This document shows, piece after piece, positions 8,330-16,516 of a DNA stretch of 64,000 nt. Under the pieces are notes generated by a model, which saw only the letters and a list, made by a program, of their open reading frames with translations, was not told the origin of the DNA and did not search any database. Origin of the DNA: Anaerobacillus alkaliphilus (GTDB lineage: Bacteria; Bacillota; Bacilli; Bacillales; Anaerobacillaceae); the NCBI RefSeq assembly GCF_004116265.1, contig NZ_QOUX01000047.1, positions 310,001 through 374,000 on the forward strand, given 5' to 3'. The first letter of the stretch is position 1, and each line of letters starts with the position of its first letter. The position numbers were made by a program, and so were the translations under genes.

Positions 8330-9211
8330 TTAGTTTCCTAGCATCGCATCGACTTTGTCGCGGTTAGTTTCGATCCACTGTTTCGCAAGCTCTTCAAATG
8401 GCGTTCCATTTTCTTCATAAGCTAACATCATTTCTTCTAAATCAGCAACTTCAATACTCCAATTTGAAAGTATGTTGTAAGCAGTAGGGTGGGCATCTTC
8501 AATCCCTTTATACGAAATGACAAACACATTATCAGGAACGAAGTGGCCTCTCGTATCTTCTAAAAACTTTAAGTCAAACTGTGCAAACATCGAGTGGGGT
8601 CTCCAACCAGTAATAATTACGGGCTGTTCACGTTCAATACTACGCTCTAATTCAGCGATCATCGCAATTTCACTTGAAGTCATTAGCTGGTAATCACTAA
8701 GGTCATAGTCAGCGATTACATCTTGTGATAATGAGACAATTCCAGCACCAGGTGCAATTGTAACAACTCTATTATCAAACTTTGCTGCATTTCCAATTAA
8801 ATCTTCAATCGTATTTTCCTCTACATAATCTGGAACAACCCAACCTAGGGGAACTTGCTCATAACTTGTTGTAACTTTTTGTAGCTCATTTTCATACGTT
8901 GCCCAAAGAGCAGCTTCTGTGTGGGGTAGCCAAGCATCCATGAAAAAGTCGATTTCTTTTTCAGCAATTCCTTTAAAAATAACCGGTTGGTCTACCGTAA
9001 TAAATTCTACATTATAGCCAGCTTCTTCTAAAATTAGTTTGACGATATTTGTTGGAGCTTCTGTACTAGTCCAAGTTGTTAAGCCAAATGTAATTGTTTG
9101 ATCTTCCTGACTGTTTTTTAAATCTGTTTCATTTTGTACCTCATTTGAATTGCTACAAGCGACTAGGACTGCTAATAGAGTGACTAAAAATAGTAAACTA
9201 AGTTTTCTCAT
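8330..9211 (-). CDS. Glycine betaine/proline-type ABC substrate-binding lipoprotein (OpuAC-like)
   Basis: A 293-residue solute-binding lipoprotein: the signal ends in VLVAC with C19 lipidated. The mature part matches the OpuAC domain for quaternary amines, with LTTWTSTEAP, DFFMDAWLPH, VAPGAGIVSLS-like (TIAPGAGIVSLS) and TGWRPHSMF, where aromatic residues form the ligand cage. ATG at 9211 (complement) has AAGGAGAGAAAG before it. No permease or ATPase gene lies nearby, so it either feeds a transporter encoded elsewhere or serves as a stand-alone binder. It is the last gene of the gbsR unit, so a choline- or betaine-related ligand is likely but unproven. Confidence 0.85.
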   Translation of the reverse strand: MRKLSLLFLVTLLAVLVACSNSNEVQNETDLKNSQEDQTITFGLTTWTSTEAPTNIVKLILEEAGYNVEFITVDQPVIFKGIAEKEIDFFMDAWLPHTEAALWATYENELQKVTTSYEQVPLGWVVPDYVEENTIEDLIGNAAKFDNRVVTIAPGAGIVSLSQDVIADYDLSDYQLMTSSEIAMIAELERSIEREQPVIITGWRPHSMFAQFDLKFLEDTRGHFVPDNVFVISYKGIEDAHPTAYNILSNWSIEVADLEEMMLAYEENGTPFEELAKQWIETNRDKVDAMLGN

Positions 9212-9238
9212 CTTTCTCTCCTTTTTTGAATATATTTT

Positions 9239-9895
9239 TTAACCTAATTTCTTAAACACTTCGCGCATGTTTTCTGGGGTGAATTTTAACGAATCTGGCC
9301 CAGGTGATTCCCATGCGATGTAGGGCTGATCATTAAATTTATTGACGAGTTGATCAGTATTATAAATATGAATACCATAAACCCAGTTTGCCATAATCAA
9401 GATTGAAGACATGTGAGCACCTTCATTGGAAGTGGCACAAATATCTTTTACTAAATTAATTTGATAGTCTCGAAAATAGCCATCAAAAACAGAGGTCATT
9501 AAACAACCGTCAGTAACGAAACCACCAATAATGACATGCTTTACACCTAAGCTCCTCAAAATTAAATCTAAACTCGTTTCATAAAAAGCACTCCAACGAT
9601 ATTTATCAATGATAATATCATCATCCTTTGGTGCGATAACATCTACAACTTCATATTTATCAGAATTCGTAGAATAATAGATTGGAGTACCTTTATTTGA
9701 AAGAGGTTCGCCGTAAGAGAGACCAATTTTATCGGCTCTATTAATCTGGCGAGTATAAATTATAGGAATGCCTTTTTCACGACAAGCAACAACCAATTTT
9801 TCAGAGTTGCTAATCGCCGCTTCTACACCTTTAATTCCGAAATCACTTTCTTTTTGTATATCAATTAAAACTAACGCTGTTTTTGAATAATCCAA
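9239..9895 (-). CDS. Isochorismatase-fold cysteine hydrolase
   Basis: A 218-residue amidohydrolase of the isochorismatase-like superfamily (N-carbamoylsarcosine amidase, nicotinamidase). The triad is visible: Asp in VLIDIQKESD, Lys in IIDKYRWSAF, and Cys in VTDGCLMTSV, preceded by the cis-peptide-type GGFVTD. TTG 9895 is chosen because AAGTAGGTGG lies at the right distance; GTG 9904 sits inside that SD. It begins directly after the regulator stop and ends 27 bases before the betaine-type binding protein. Being in a GbsR-controlled unit, it may hydrolyse an N-methylated or carbamoylated osmolyte breakdown product such as an N-carbamoyl amine; this is inference. Confidence 0.8.
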   Translation of the reverse strand: MDYSKTALVLIDIQKESDFGIKGVEAAISNSEKLVVACREKGIPIIYTRQINRADKIGLSYGEPLSNKGTPIYYSTNSDKYEVVDVIAPKDDDIIIDKYRWSAFYETSLDLILRSLGVKHVIIGGFVTDGCLMTSVFDGYFRDYQINLVKDICATSNEGAHMSSILIMANWVYGIHIYNTDQLVNKFNDQPYIAWESPGPDSLKFTPENMREVFKKLG

Positions 9896-9904
9896 AAAAT
9901 CCAC

Positions 9905-10447
9905 CTACTTGTTATCTATTTTATGTTTCGGGTAATGCTCAAAAATCTCGCCTGACTCTAAGGAATTTGCAAGACGCATTGTCCAGTCAAAGTATGAAAG
10001 GGAAGCAGTAATCGTTTCTAAATCCCGACTGGCTAGCTCTTTGACTTGTTCTGTATCAGAATTCGTAGCAAGATCTTCAAATACCGGCTTCGCTTGCTCC
10101 ATTGCTTTTAAAATTAAGCTTCGTTCTTGACGCAGTTTTTTCACGAAAAAATTAATGAAATTTTTTAAAAAGTCTTTTTCGGCAATGTAATGATCTTTAC
10201 GATCGCCTTTTTTCCAAACTTTAATCACCATTTCAGTTTCTAAAAGCTCCCGCATGCCATTACTAACACTTGCTTTACTCATTGCCACTTGATCTTTTAT
10301 ATCGTCTAAGGACATTGGTTCTTCCGAAAAATAAAGGACACCATAAATTCTACCTACAGATGGAGTTACCCCGTAGATTATCATCGTTTGCGCAATTGCA
10401 CTAATCATTACGTCACGAGCTTCTTCAATCTTTTGTAGTTCAGTCAT
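9905..10447 (-). CDS. gbsR: GbsR/MarR-family transcriptional regulator
   Basis: A 180-residue winged-helix regulator of the GbsR branch of MarR proteins; in Bacillus subtilis GbsR senses choline and represses betaine synthesis and choline uptake genes. The helix-turn-helix region runs from SLDDIKDQVAMSKASVSNGMRELLE, the wing is the KKGDRKDHY segment, and a long C-terminal helical dimer part follows. ATG 10447 is preferred over GTG 10456 because GGGGGGTG lies six bases upstream. It heads a three-gene minus-strand unit with a consensus promoter and a large inverted repeat just in front, which points to autoregulation. Whether choline is the effector here is not shown by sequence. Confidence 0.85.
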   Translation of the reverse strand: MTELQKIEEARDVMISAIAQTMIIYGVTPSVGRIYGVLYFSEEPMSLDDIKDQVAMSKASVSNGMRELLETEMVIKVWKKGDRKDHYIAEKDFLKNFINFFVKKLRQERSLILKAMEQAKPVFEDLATNSDTEQVKELASRDLETITASLSYFDWTMRLANSLESGEIFEHYPKHKIDNK

Positions 10448-10475
10448 TTTTTTCACCCCCCTTTTTGTACAGTTT

Positions 10476-10502
10476 GTTTAATTCATATTGTATAAATTAA
10501 AC
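10476..10502 (-). promoter_or_regulatory. Inverted-repeat operator candidate for GbsR
   Basis: GTTTAATT and AATTAAAC form a perfect 8-bp inverted repeat around 11 bases, placed between the -10 box and the start codon of gbsR. Its size and position suit a MarR/GbsR dimer acting as a roadblock. The binding protein is inferred from position. Confidence 0.6.
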
Positions 10503-10518
10503 GTTTTAGATTAATTGA

Positions 10519-10547
10519 ATTATATAATTGGTTTACAGATCTGTCAA
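10519..10547 (-). promoter_or_regulatory. Consensus SigA promoter of the gbsR unit
   Basis: On the complement, TTGACA and TATAAT are exact consensus hexamers separated by 17 bases. The start would fall just before the GTTTAATT/AATTAAAC inverted repeat. A perfect promoter with a downstream operator fits a strongly repressed gene. Confidence 0.85.
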
Positions 10548-10697
10548 TATTGTCTGTTTTTAAACGAAATATTATTAAGGTATTGTTATGATGATAAGAG
10601 ATGGAAACGGTGGGATTGGATAATGATAATAATGTTAATAAAAGAAGAGGAATATGATGATGTATTTTTATTGTAGGATTGGAAGGAGGCTAATTTG

Positions 10698-10874
10698 ATG
10701 GTTCATCAGAAGATAAGGCTAGCCATTTTTCTAATACAGTTTGCTAATAGAAGTGGGGGCTACACTTTGCACGGATTATTTAAGCATGGGGATGAATTCG
10801 CTTGGATGAATTATCCCTATTTGTCAGTAACTCCTCCAAGCGAATTCATGCTTCAAATGCCACTTTGTGTATAA
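10698..10874 (+). CDS. Small ORF (58 aa) spanning a long inverted repeat
   Basis: ATG 10698 follows a strong GGAAGGAGG site and opens a 58-codon frame ending TAA 10874. The protein has a short hydrophobic N-terminal part (IRLAIFLIQF) and no recognised motif. Its second half is encoded by both arms of a 15-bp perfect inverted repeat, ATGAATTCGCTTGGA at 10792-10806 and its complement at 10835-10849, which could form a stable stem-loop. That makes coding status uncertain: the hairpin might be the functional object, with the ORF accidental. The rest of the 10548-10947 gap shows no other gene. Confidence 0.35.
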   Translation: MVHQKIRLAIFLIQFANRSGGYTLHGLFKHGDEFAWMNYPYLSVTPPSEFMLQMPLCV

Positions 10875-10947
10875 ATTCTACGTTGAAACAAAAAAACAAA
10901 TTGGACTGAAGCGATTAGCGAACTAGAACGAATGCAGACTTTCCTTT

Positions 10948-11571
10948 TTAGTACATCTTAAACTCACGTTCATACGTTTTATGTAATAAATAATGCTGTA
11001 GGCCTTTCGTTTGTTGTTTTGCTTTTGTCGCAAAGGCGCATGCCTCATCGAGGTTGCCTTGCTTTTTTGCTCGTTCTGCTAATAAGGCATATTTCATCCA
11101 TGGTTTTGAAACCTTCCCAATCCATGGATCTGCTTCTGTAATTCTATTTTCCTCGAGTAAAATCAGTGCTTGGTAATAATGTTTGTATTCTGGTGCTGTG
11201 ATGTTTTGTATTTCCTTTTTCGCTTCTAATACATCTTTAAAATATAAAGAACGGATGATTTTGTAAATTGACTGGCGTGACTTTTGTCCTGTTTTGCTAA
11301 TAAGTTGCTCTGTTAACTGATTGATCTCCTCATCACGTTCATTAGCTAGAGCATAGATGATATACAAGTTAGGGTTATGTTTATTTTTCAGTAGAAATTT
11401 TTCAATTTTATCAATGTTCGTTTCAAGAAAGCTACCGTGTAAAATTGGATACATAACAATGAAGAGTATCAGGATGCCGATAGTAATGAACGAAAATATG
11501 CCGTTGATATTAAATAGCGTTAGTAAGAGAAAAACTCCTAAACTAATCATAAATGTCGTGAAAAATCGCAA
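10948..11571 (-). CDS. Small membrane protein with helical-repeat cytoplasmic tail
   Basis: A protein of about 207 residues with two adjacent hydrophobic helices in the first 50 residues and a soluble, Lys/Glu-rich alpha-helical tail. Segments such as YYQALILLEENRITEADPW and ALLAERAKKQGNLDEACAFA look like degenerate tetratricopeptide helices, a layout common in Bacillus proteins of unknown role. TTG 11571 is preferred since AAGTGGGTG lies upstream; ATG 11595 (215 residues) has no SD. It stands alone on the minus strand, divergent from the GGDEF-EAL gene. I do not recognise a specific family. Confidence 0.65.
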   Translation of the reverse strand: MRFFTTFMISLGVFLLLTLFNINGIFSFITIGILILFIVMYPILHGSFLETNIDKIEKFLLKNKHNPNLYIIYALANERDEEINQLTEQLISKTGQKSRQSIYKIIRSLYFKDVLEAKKEIQNITAPEYKHYYQALILLEENRITEADPWIGKVSKPWMKYALLAERAKKQGNLDEACAFATKAKQQTKGLQHYLLHKTYEREFKMY

Positions 11572-11751
11572 AGCTATACACCCACTTCTAGTCATATTGA
11601 TAGATAAAATGATACGATAATTTTCTGGTAGTGTGAAAATAGGACTAATTAATAGGAATGGTTTCCTATTAATAGTTTTTTCTAAATTACTGTATAGTAA
11701 TATTATACTAAAACCTATTAAATCTTGGAGGAAATACTAAAAAAGGGAAAG

Positions 11752-13941
11752 ATGGTAACTATGAATTCACTACTAGATTCTACATCATTGGCTGATGTCT
11801 ACAAATCCTTGTTCATGTATAATCAGGATGCTTGTTACGCGATTGACCTTGAAGGGAACTTCATCTTGTTTAATAGTGCAGCTATAGAACTAACTGGTTA
11901 TACAAATGATGAATTTTTACATAGGTCTTTTTTTGAGTTATTGCATGAAAGTAGTTTAGAACAAACGAATTATCATTTCAAGAGAATTTTAGAAGGAAAC
12001 AGAGAGAAATTTACTAGTACGGTCATTACGAAAAGTGGCTCTATTTTAGATTTAATTATTACCGCTTTTCCTATCTATCATGATGGGAAAGTAACTGGAA
12101 TTGTAGGAATTGCCAAAGATACGACCAAAAAACTTAAGCTAGAACATTTTTTCGAAGGGCAAAATAAAGTACTTGAAATGATTAGTAATGGTCATCCGCT
12201 TTCAAATGTATTAGAGTATATTATTTATGTTATTGAAGGTGTTACAAATGGCGGGAGATGCTCAATTTTATTAACTGACGAAACTGGAAATAGGTTAGTA
12301 AGTGCTGCTGCACCTAGTTTACCTTCTAATTATTCAAGAATTATAAATGGGTTAATTATAGAGCAATATAAAAATTCTTGTGGAACAGCGGACTTTTCAA
12401 AAAAGTCAATTATTGTCTCAGATATAGAGAACGATCCTCTTTTGCTAGACGTTAAGGAATTAGCTTCTAGCTACCATTTAAAAGCTTGTTGGTCGTCACC
12501 AGTAGCAGATAATAGTCAACAAGTTTTGGGAGTGTTTGTGATTTATTACGAGGAAATGCGTAGACCTACGAAAGAAGATCAGGAAATCATTGAAAAAGCA
12601 AACTACTTAACTAGCTTAGCTATACAGCATTATCGATCTGAAGAAAAAATAAATTTTCTGGCAAATCATGATCTACTAACTAATTTACCAAATCGTACGT
12701 TATTTCATATAAATCTTGAGAAGGCAATAAATGAATTTCATCCTGAAACCGCGGATCATACCATTGCTTTATTACACTTGGATTTAGATCGTTTTAAATC
12801 GACAAATGATACGCTTGGACATCGTATTGGAGATATTTTGTTAAAAGAGGTTTCCAATAGAATTAGGGACTGTCTGTCTACAAAACACCTACTTTCACGC
12901 CAAGTTGGAGATGAATTTGTTATTCTACTAACAGAAGTCACACAAGATGAAATTCGATCAATGGCACAAAGAGTGATCAATCATTTGGCCAAACCATTTT
13001 TGGTTGAAAATCATGAGATATTTATTACAGTCAGCATTGGCATTAGTCAGTTTCCTTTTGATTCAAAGAGTAGATATGAACTAATCAGGAAAGCAGATAT
13101 TGCTAAGTATCAAGCAAAAATCGAGGGAAGAAATAATTATCAATTTTATAATGCTGAATTAGATCGGAAATTAACGGAAAATGTACGCTTGGAAAATGAT
13201 TTACGAAAGGCGTTGGAAAGGGATGAACTTCAAATTCATTACCAACCAATTGTTGAGCTTACGGAGAAGAAAATGGTAGGGTTAGAAGCATTGTTGAGGT
13301 GGGAGCATCCGACGTTAGGATTTATTTCCCCCTATGACTTTATACCAATTGCTGAAGAGTCCGGTTTAATTGTTCCAATTGGCGAGTGGGTCATAAAGTC
13401 AGTTTGTCAGCAGATAATAGCATGGGAAAAAGAAACCTCAAATAAGTACTCGGTTTCAGTTAATTTGTCAATTAGACAGTTCTATCAGTCAAATTTAGTA
13501 CAAGTTATTTCGGAAAGTATTAAAGAGACAGGAATAGATCCTAGTCAATTAACACTAGAAATAACAGAAAGCATGACAATGGATGTCAATAAAGCAACAA
13601 TTATTCTTTTTGACTTTAAAAGCTTAGGTGTAAACATTTCTATGGATGACTTTGGAACTGGTTACAGTTCACTTAGTCATCTGCAAGTATTTCCAATTGA
13701 CTTTCTGAAAATTGATCAATCATTTATCAGGGAGATAAATACAAAATCTGAAAAAAGAACGGGAATTATTGCGGCAACCATCTTAGCAATGGCCCAAAAC
13801 TTGGGGCTAAAAGTAATTGCAGAAGGTGTCGAAACCAAAGAACAATTACAATTTTTAGAAGAGCATGGTTGTAATTATGCACAGGGTTATTATTTCAGTA
13901 AACCCCAACCGGTTGAAATGTTAAAAGAATATATGAAATAA
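11752..13941 (+). CDS. PAS-GAF-GGDEF-EAL cyclic-di-GMP protein
   Basis: A 729-residue cytoplasmic signalling protein without membrane segments: PAS (about 15-130), GAF (about 140-290), GGDEF (about 300-460) and EAL (about 475-725). The EAL half keeps the catalytic set: GLEALLRW, the NLSIRQF Asn/Glu region, DDFGTGYSSL, KIDQSFI and AEGVE, so phosphodiesterase activity is expected. The GGDEF signature reads QVGDEF, with Val in place of the first Gly, so the cyclase half may be inactive or act as a GTP-sensing domain. Starts are ambiguous: TTG 11725, ATG 11752 and ATG 11761 are all in frame. The strong GGAGG at 11727 is badly spaced for any of them; AAAGGG precedes 11752. Confidence 0.88.
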   Translation: MVTMNSLLDSTSLADVYKSLFMYNQDACYAIDLEGNFILFNSAAIELTGYTNDEFLHRSFFELLHESSLEQTNYHFKRILEGNREKFTSTVITKSGSILDLIITAFPIYHDGKVTGIVGIAKDTTKKLKLEHFFEGQNKVLEMISNGHPLSNVLEYIIYVIEGVTNGGRCSILLTDETGNRLVSAAAPSLPSNYSRIINGLIIEQYKNSCGTADFSKKSIIVSDIENDPLLLDVKELASSYHLKACWSSPVADNSQQVLGVFVIYYEEMRRPTKEDQEIIEKANYLTSLAIQHYRSEEKINFLANHDLLTNLPNRTLFHINLEKAINEFHPETADHTIALLHLDLDRFKSTNDTLGHRIGDILLKEVSNRIRDCLSTKHLLSRQVGDEFVILLTEVTQDEIRSMAQRVINHLAKPFLVENHEIFITVSIGISQFPFDSKSRYELIRKADIAKYQAKIEGRNNYQFYNAELDRKLTENVRLENDLRKALERDELQIHYQPIVELTEKKMVGLEALLRWEHPTLGFISPYDFIPIAEESGLIVPIGEWVIKSVCQQIIAWEKETSNKYSVSVNLSIRQFYQSNLVQVISESIKETGIDPSQLTLEITESMTMDVNKATIILFDFKSLGVNISMDDFGTGYSSLSHLQVFPIDFLKIDQSFIREINTKSEKRTGIIAATILAMAQNLGLKVIAEGVETKEQLQFLEEHGCNYAQGYYFSKPQPVEMLKEYMK

Positions 13942-13951
13942 ACGTATAAAG

Positions 13952-13997
13952 GTAATGACCCTTAATCTGCAACAGTTTAGGGTCGTTACTTTTTTAC
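13952..13997 (+). terminator. Terminator of the GGDEF-EAL gene
   Basis: GTAATGACCCTTAA pairs with TTTAGGGTCGTTAC (with G-T pairs) and is followed by TTTTTT. It starts ten bases after the stop codon. Confidence 0.88.
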
Positions 13998-14040
13998 TCT
14001 TTCTATTAGGGTGGAACTGCCCGAACTGACACATATCGGT

Positions 14041-14535
14041 TTATGTAGTTCGTTTTGGGTTTTCACCATCGAAGCGATCAAGAATAAGAATGATTGCCCT
14101 AATCATGTATTTTGCGCTGGCAATCGTTATAAGAGAGTGTAAGCCAGTCCAACCTTTTCCATATTTAATTAGTTTCGTCTGCCTTTCGAAAAACAATTCT
14201 ACTATTGCCTGAGGAAGTGCAAAAAGCCATACTTTCCAAAAAGCAGTTTTCCAATTGTCTTTCAATGTAGACCGACAAAACCATATCGTGACCGTAGAAC
14301 ATAAAAAATAGTCATAAATAATACTACTATTAAATATTGAAGGAAATAGTCTCACTGGATACTTTAAATAACCTTTAGAAGCAAGAGTAGGTGCCACAAA
14401 TATATTTGCATATGAGTTAAGAAAAAAACATAATAACCACTTCTTGGTATCCTTTCCCAACATTGATAAAGGAGTTATAAAAAAAACTAAGACTACCAAA
14501 AATCTTAGCACGTTTTTTTCAAATTTATTGAACAT
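14041..14535 (-). CDS. CBO0543-type membrane protein
   Basis: A 164-residue membrane protein with about four hydrophobic helices and conserved features of the CBO0543 family found in Bacillus and Clostridium: an early RFLVVLVFF helix, a FLNSYANIFVAP-like turn, YPVRLFP and a C-terminal basic/aromatic region with a WTGLHS motif. No function is known for the family. ATG 14535 (complement) follows GGAAGG at eight bases; an upstream extension to 14607 lacks an SD. It is a single-gene unit between the GGDEF-EAL terminator and the divergent luciferase-like gene. Confidence 0.65.
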   Translation of the reverse strand: MFNKFEKNVLRFLVVLVFFITPLSMLGKDTKKWLLCFFLNSYANIFVAPTLASKGYLKYPVRLFPSIFNSSIIYDYFLCSTVTIWFCRSTLKDNWKTAFWKVWLFALPQAIVELFFERQTKLIKYGKGWTGLHSLITIASAKYMIRAIILILDRFDGENPKRTT

Positions 14536-14800
14536 GAGTAGACCTTCCCATCCATTCGAGAATTTTTTAATCAGAGGTAGAGTAAAGATAGTTTTCCTGT
14601 ATAACAAAATTTTATGTAATACTTGGCAGTTTCAACTATATTTGTTGAGACGTCCATATTATAAAATGAGGAAACCTAGGATAAGATGTTTGACTCCATA
14701 AACTGTATATACTAAAATTACAGTACTTCATTGTAAAATGTAATTATTTTTATTACAGATAAATAGTGTCCGCTATAAACGGATGAAAGGACAAATACGT

Positions 14801-15802
14801 ATGAAAACGATAAAACTACCAGTTTCACTTTTAAATTTAGTTCCAATACGAAAAGGGGAGGGAGCGAAAGAAGCGATTGATGCGATGGTTGATTTGGCCA
14901 AAGCAACGGAGAAAATGGGCTATGAGCGCTATTGGATCGCTGAGCATCATAATGCTTCAACGCTAGCAAGTTCGGCCACCTCCATTTTGATTAAGCATGT
15001 CTTGGAGGGGACCAAGCGTATTCGTGTTGGTTCAGGCGGTATAATGTTACCTAACCATTCACCGTTAGTTGTTGCTGAGCAGTTTGGAACGATGGCTACA
15101 ATCTATCCTGGAAGACTCGATTTAGGACTCGGTCGCGCACCTGGTACTGATGGTAGAACGGCAAACGCACTTAGAAGGTCGCAGAACGATACTGTTTATA
15201 CATTCCCTAATGATGTAAAAGCATTGCTTACTTATTTTGGACCGGAAGAGCGTCAAGACTACGTAAAAGCTTATCCAGGTGTTGGTACAAATGTTCCAAT
15301 TTATATCCTTGGTTCTTCAAAAGATTCAGCATTCTTGGCTGCAGAATTAGGTTTACCTTATGTGTTTGCTTCTCATTTTGCCCCTAGATATATGGCTGAA
15401 GCCATCTCGATTTACCGTAGCAAGTTTAAGCCATCTGAATACCTCGATAAACCCTATATGATGGTAGGTCTAAATGTCATTGCAGCTGACAGTGATGAAG
15501 AAGCCCATTTTGAATTTACAACGACACAGCAATTCTTCTTGAATGTTGTACGAGGGACTCAAACTCCATTAAGTCCGCCAATAGAAAACATGGACAGTAT
15601 TTGGGCGCCGCATGAACAAGATGTGGTTCGATCGATGGCTGGTATGACTTTGTTAGGTAGTAAAGCTTCAATAAGAGAGCAGTTAATTCACTTTCAGGAG
15701 CGTTATGATGTGAATGAAATCATGGCGGTTACGTATATGTATGACCATGAAAAGCAGAAAAGATCATATCAGTTACTAAAAGAGGTAGTTGATGAGGGGT
15801 AA
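14801..15802 (+). CDS. LLM-class flavin-dependent oxidoreductase
   Basis: A 333-residue bacterial-luciferase-like monooxygenase. The TIM-barrel markers of the group are present: YERYWIAEHHN near residue 45, the VGSGGIMLPNHSPL loop, GRLDLGLGRAPGTDG for flavin phosphate binding, and YILGSSKDSAFLAAELGLPYVFASHF. This closely fits the MsnO8/YwcH-like branch with no known substrate. FMN reduced by a partner reductase would be used with oxygen. ATG 14801 is preferred over ATG 14783 because GAAAGGA lies nine bases before it. It has its own unit, with no reductase gene beside it. Confidence 0.88.
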   Translation: MKTIKLPVSLLNLVPIRKGEGAKEAIDAMVDLAKATEKMGYERYWIAEHHNASTLASSATSILIKHVLEGTKRIRVGSGGIMLPNHSPLVVAEQFGTMATIYPGRLDLGLGRAPGTDGRTANALRRSQNDTVYTFPNDVKALLTYFGPEERQDYVKAYPGVGTNVPIYILGSSKDSAFLAAELGLPYVFASHFAPRYMAEAISIYRSKFKPSEYLDKPYMMVGLNVIAADSDEEAHFEFTTTQQFFLNVVRGTQTPLSPPIENMDSIWAPHEQDVVRSMAGMTLLGSKASIREQLIHFQERYDVNEIMAVTYMYDHEKQKRSYQLLKEVVDEG

Positions 15803-15832
15803 GTAGTACCTGTTTTTTGGCTAGGGGAGTAA

Positions 15833-15970
15833 TCGGACACAGATCCTGTTTATAACAAAATTGACTAATCTGAAATTTCACTGCCATAGGATCCGCTATT
15901 TCTCCAAAACTGGCGGAACACTTACTGTTTTTGATGAAGTAACAGAACCGATGGCCGCGAAAATCTAAAA
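15833..15970. repeat. Inverted-array repeat, locus A
   Basis: The segment holds related short units: GGACACAGATCCTGTTTAT and GGATCCGCTATT in one orientation, GGCGGAACACTTACTGTTTTT likewise, then AGTAACAGAACCGATGGCCGCG in the opposite one. They match the units of the arrays at 28965-29145 and 35866-36242 (forward form AAATAACGGA..TGTCC.CGAAA). This is the most diverged of the three loci and fills most of the gap between the monooxygenase and the cold-shock gene. Confidence 0.55.
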
Positions 15971-16030
15971 AGGCTGTAATATTGCAAAATAAGGTACAAT
16001 ATTTCCGTTTAAATTTTTTTAAAAATAAAT

Positions 16031-16059
16031 TTGCTTTTCTACAATATATCTGTTATGCT
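16031..16059 (+). promoter_or_regulatory. Probable promoter of the cold-shock gene
   Basis: TTGCTT and TATGCT are separated by 17 bases and lie about 130 bases before the coding start. This leaves the long 5' leader usual for cold-shock mRNAs. The call rests on hexamer match and position only. Confidence 0.5.
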
Positions 16060-16189
16060 TAACAAGAATTATTTTTGTTCGGTGTGTTGTAAGGATTGAA
16101 TTGAAGAATGTAAACTTTTCGCCTTTGATATCTAATTGAGCAACGATAGTAATAAATCGTGGATAATATCCACACAGGAGGCAATACCC

Positions 16190-16390
16190 ATGAAACAAGG
16201 TACAGTAAAATGGTTTAACGCAGACAAAGGTTTTGGTTTTATCGAGGTTGAAGGTGGAGAAGACGTATTCGTACATTTCTCAGCTATCCAAGGCGAAGGA
16301 TTTAAATCTTTAGACGAAGGCCAAAAAGTTACATTTGACACAGAGCAAGGACAACGTGGTCCTCAAGCTGTTAACGTACACAAAGCATAA
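16190..16390 (+). CDS. Cold-shock protein (CspA/CspB family)
   Basis: A 66-residue single-stranded nucleic-acid-binding beta-barrel. Both RNA-binding motifs are intact: KGFGFI (RNP1) and VFVHF (RNP2), and the start [14 protein letters not shown] is that of Bacillus CspB/CspC/CspD. It acts as an RNA chaperone that melts mRNA structure after cold shock and in stationary phase. ATG 16190 follows AGGAGG. The leader of about 120 bases is typical of temperature-responsive csp transcripts. A clear terminator lies right after the stop, so the gene is monocistronic. Confidence 0.96.
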   Translation: MKQGTVKWFNADKGFGFIEVEGGEDVFVHFSAIQGEGFKSLDEGQKVTFDTEQGQRGPQAVNVHKA

Positions 16391-16395
16391 TAATG

Positions 16396-16424
16396 AAGGG
16401 ACTCTATTTTAGAGTCCTTTTTTT
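16396..16424 (+). terminator. Terminator of the cold-shock gene
   Basis: GGACTCT and AGAGTCC pair around ATTTT and are followed by seven T. It begins six bases past the stop codon. Confidence 0.9.
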
Positions 16425-16516
16425 ATTTCGATTAAAAATTGTCTAGGTCCAAGCCTTCCGCTTTTCTTATTTTTAGGCAAAAAAAAAACTCTAATCAGAG
16501 CTTCTTTACTTAAGCA

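Noticed and set aside
16136-16189. N-terminal extension of the cold-shock protein
   Set aside because: The universal CspB start [10 protein letters not shown] begins at 16190 behind AGGAGG; the extension is 5' leader.
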